From Craspedostauros australis (lineage: Eukaryota > Bacillariophyta > Bacillariophyceae > Mastogloiales > Achnanthaceae): a DNA stretch of 64,000 bases. This document shows, in pieces, positions 62,933 to 64,000 of this stretch; position 1 is the first letter of the stretch; every line of letters starts with the position of its first letter. The stretch is taken from NCBI GenBank assembly GCA_026770025.1, contig JAMXDE010000059.1, positions 310,001-374,000 on the forward strand. The letters are read 5' to 3'. The notes beneath the pieces were generated by a model, which did not search any database, had not been told where the DNA came from, and saw nothing but the letters and a program-made list of their open reading frames with translations. The translations under genes and the position numbers were made by a program.

Positions 62933-64000
62933 ATACACAGACGATGGCAGGCGGACGACCATCCTCTGTTTGGCAGAGCAACTTCGATCGCCTGAAGGCG
63001 TTCGTCAAATTCCATGGCCACTGCGACGTTCCCTACGCGGGCGAGACGCGCATGCTGGCCAAGTGGGCGGCAGGCCAGCGCAGAAGGAAGACGTTGTCGG
63101 ACGATCAGAAGGAGCAGCTGCGATCCATCGGCTACGACCTTGCCGGCAAGGACCCCAACGCCGATGACAAGTGGGATGCCATCTTCGATCGATTGCGGCG
63201 GTTCCATGATGGCGAAGGACATTGCGTGGTGCCGCTGGATTTCGATCTGGACCCCAGCCTGGGCATCTGGGTGTCGAATCAGCGCAAGCTGAACCGAAAG
63301 AACAAGCTCAGCGATCGGCGCAAGGCCAAGCTCAACAGCATCAACTTCGTTTGGGCGGTCAAGGCGAGCGCCATCCGCAAGAAGCCGCTGGACATGAGCA
63401 CGCATGACAGGAAATGGCACAGGATGTACCAGCAGCTGAAGGACTACAAGGCGCAGCACGGTACATGCAACGTGCGCTTCAACGACAAGAAGCACAAATC
63501 GTTGGCGCTGTGGGTCACGACGCAGCGACGCAAGAAGACTTGGTTTCACACGCAGACGATCATTCGGGATGATCGCAAGAAGCTTCTGAATGAGATTGGG
63601 TTCGATTGGGGCAACGGCGTTCCAAGATCATCTTCTCCTCGGCAGAGGAGGCTGCACGATGAAGGCGCTGGCGAGGACGCTGATGGTGGGAACAATGAAT
63701 CGGTCGATGCCGTCGCTGGCGGTGTGAGCAGCATGAGCACAAATGCCGCCACAGCTGTAGATGCAGATGTTGTCAACGACAGCGTGGAGGCAGGGGACCA
63801 CCCGCGCAAACGCTCCGCGCAGGATGACGGCGCGAACAGGCGACCGAGCATGAAAAGGTCGAAAAGAAGAAGAAGGAGCGCAAGAGACCAGCAACGTCGC
63901 CAACGAAGTCGGCAGCCAAGGCAGCTCGTTCAGGCACGGTCACGCGCGCAGACATTTATGCTGGCACTCCATTCGAACAAGGCATCGCGTTAGCCATCCC
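62933..64000 (+). repeat. Tandem unit 4 (partial, cut by window end)
   Basis: The unit starts at the same ATACACAGACG boundary and runs off the window. Further units may follow. Confidence 0.9.
62944..63993 (+). pseudogene. HA-repeat protein 4, frameshifted C-terminus (349 aa)
   Basis: The three HA repeats are intact. At the Lys-coding AAG run near 63859-63874 this copy has two extra A bases compared with copy 3. The frame shifts and the conserved tail (TSPTKSAAKAARSG...EEGDI) is replaced by an Arg/Gln-rich tail ending at a stop at 63991-63993. The HA domains and a basic stretch remain, so the product may still work. A sequencing or assembly error in the A-run is an alternative. Confidence 0.75.

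Larger units (their letters stand above)
62110..62943. promoter_or_regulatory. Divergent promoter region, M11-3 / HA4
   Basis: Third copy of the 833-bp region, with the three-way-junction candidate at 62713-62787 and a 42-bp element at 62876-62917 that has one A-to-C change. Confidence 0.65.

Noticed and set aside
1..64000. CRISPR array or bacterial operon content
   Set aside because: No repeat-spacer pattern; genes have spliceosomal introns and no ribosome-binding sites.

Overview
The window reads as nuclear DNA of a diatom, most likely a pennate one. The support is a diatom-type Ty1/copia (CoDi-like) retrotransposon, short introns (about 165-290 bp) with GTAAGT-type donors, helicase-associated (HA) repeat proteins, PT/SA-rich secreted proteins, peptidase M11 genes, and receptor-type class III cyclases fused to a cyclic-nucleotide phosphodiesterase (PDE). 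The species cannot be fixed from the sequence.

Layout: 1-1131 is a gene-poor flank. A complete copia element with 687-bp LTRs and one intact 2414-aa Gag-Pol ORF fills 1137-10272. A diverged solo LTR of a related family lies in reverse orientation at 10563-11271. A secreted Cys-rich protein follows (11958-14651, +). From 15.3 to 35.0 kb there are three minus-strand paralogues of a membrane cyclase/PDE receptor, here called A (15276-19195), B (21330-24001) and C (30224-35015). Two plus-strand genes sit between B and C: a tubulin-tyrosine-ligase-like protein and a methyltransferase. An RNase D-like exonuclease with a KH domain is at 35876-36844 (-).

From 37.63 kb to the end, a unit of 8.2-8.9 kb is repeated head to tail (three full copies and the start of a fourth). 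Each unit holds an HA-repeat protein (+), a membrane-protein locus with disrupted frames (+), and a five-exon secreted M11 (gametolysin-like) metalloprotease (-). The protease is transcribed divergently from the HA gene of the next unit, across a structured intergenic stretch of about 0.83 kb.

The strongest biological signal is how activities are divided among the three receptors. A keeps both cyclase and PDE. B keeps an intact cyclase but ends before any PDE. C keeps the PDE, but its cyclase has lost the Asn and Arg of the transition state. The locus therefore looks like a bifunctional enzyme beside a make-only and a break-only paralogue. Cyclase/PDE receptors and gametolysin-type proteases both suggest cell-cell or sexual signalling and wall remodelling in diatoms, but that link is inference. 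All splice sites given were placed by eye and checked for phase.
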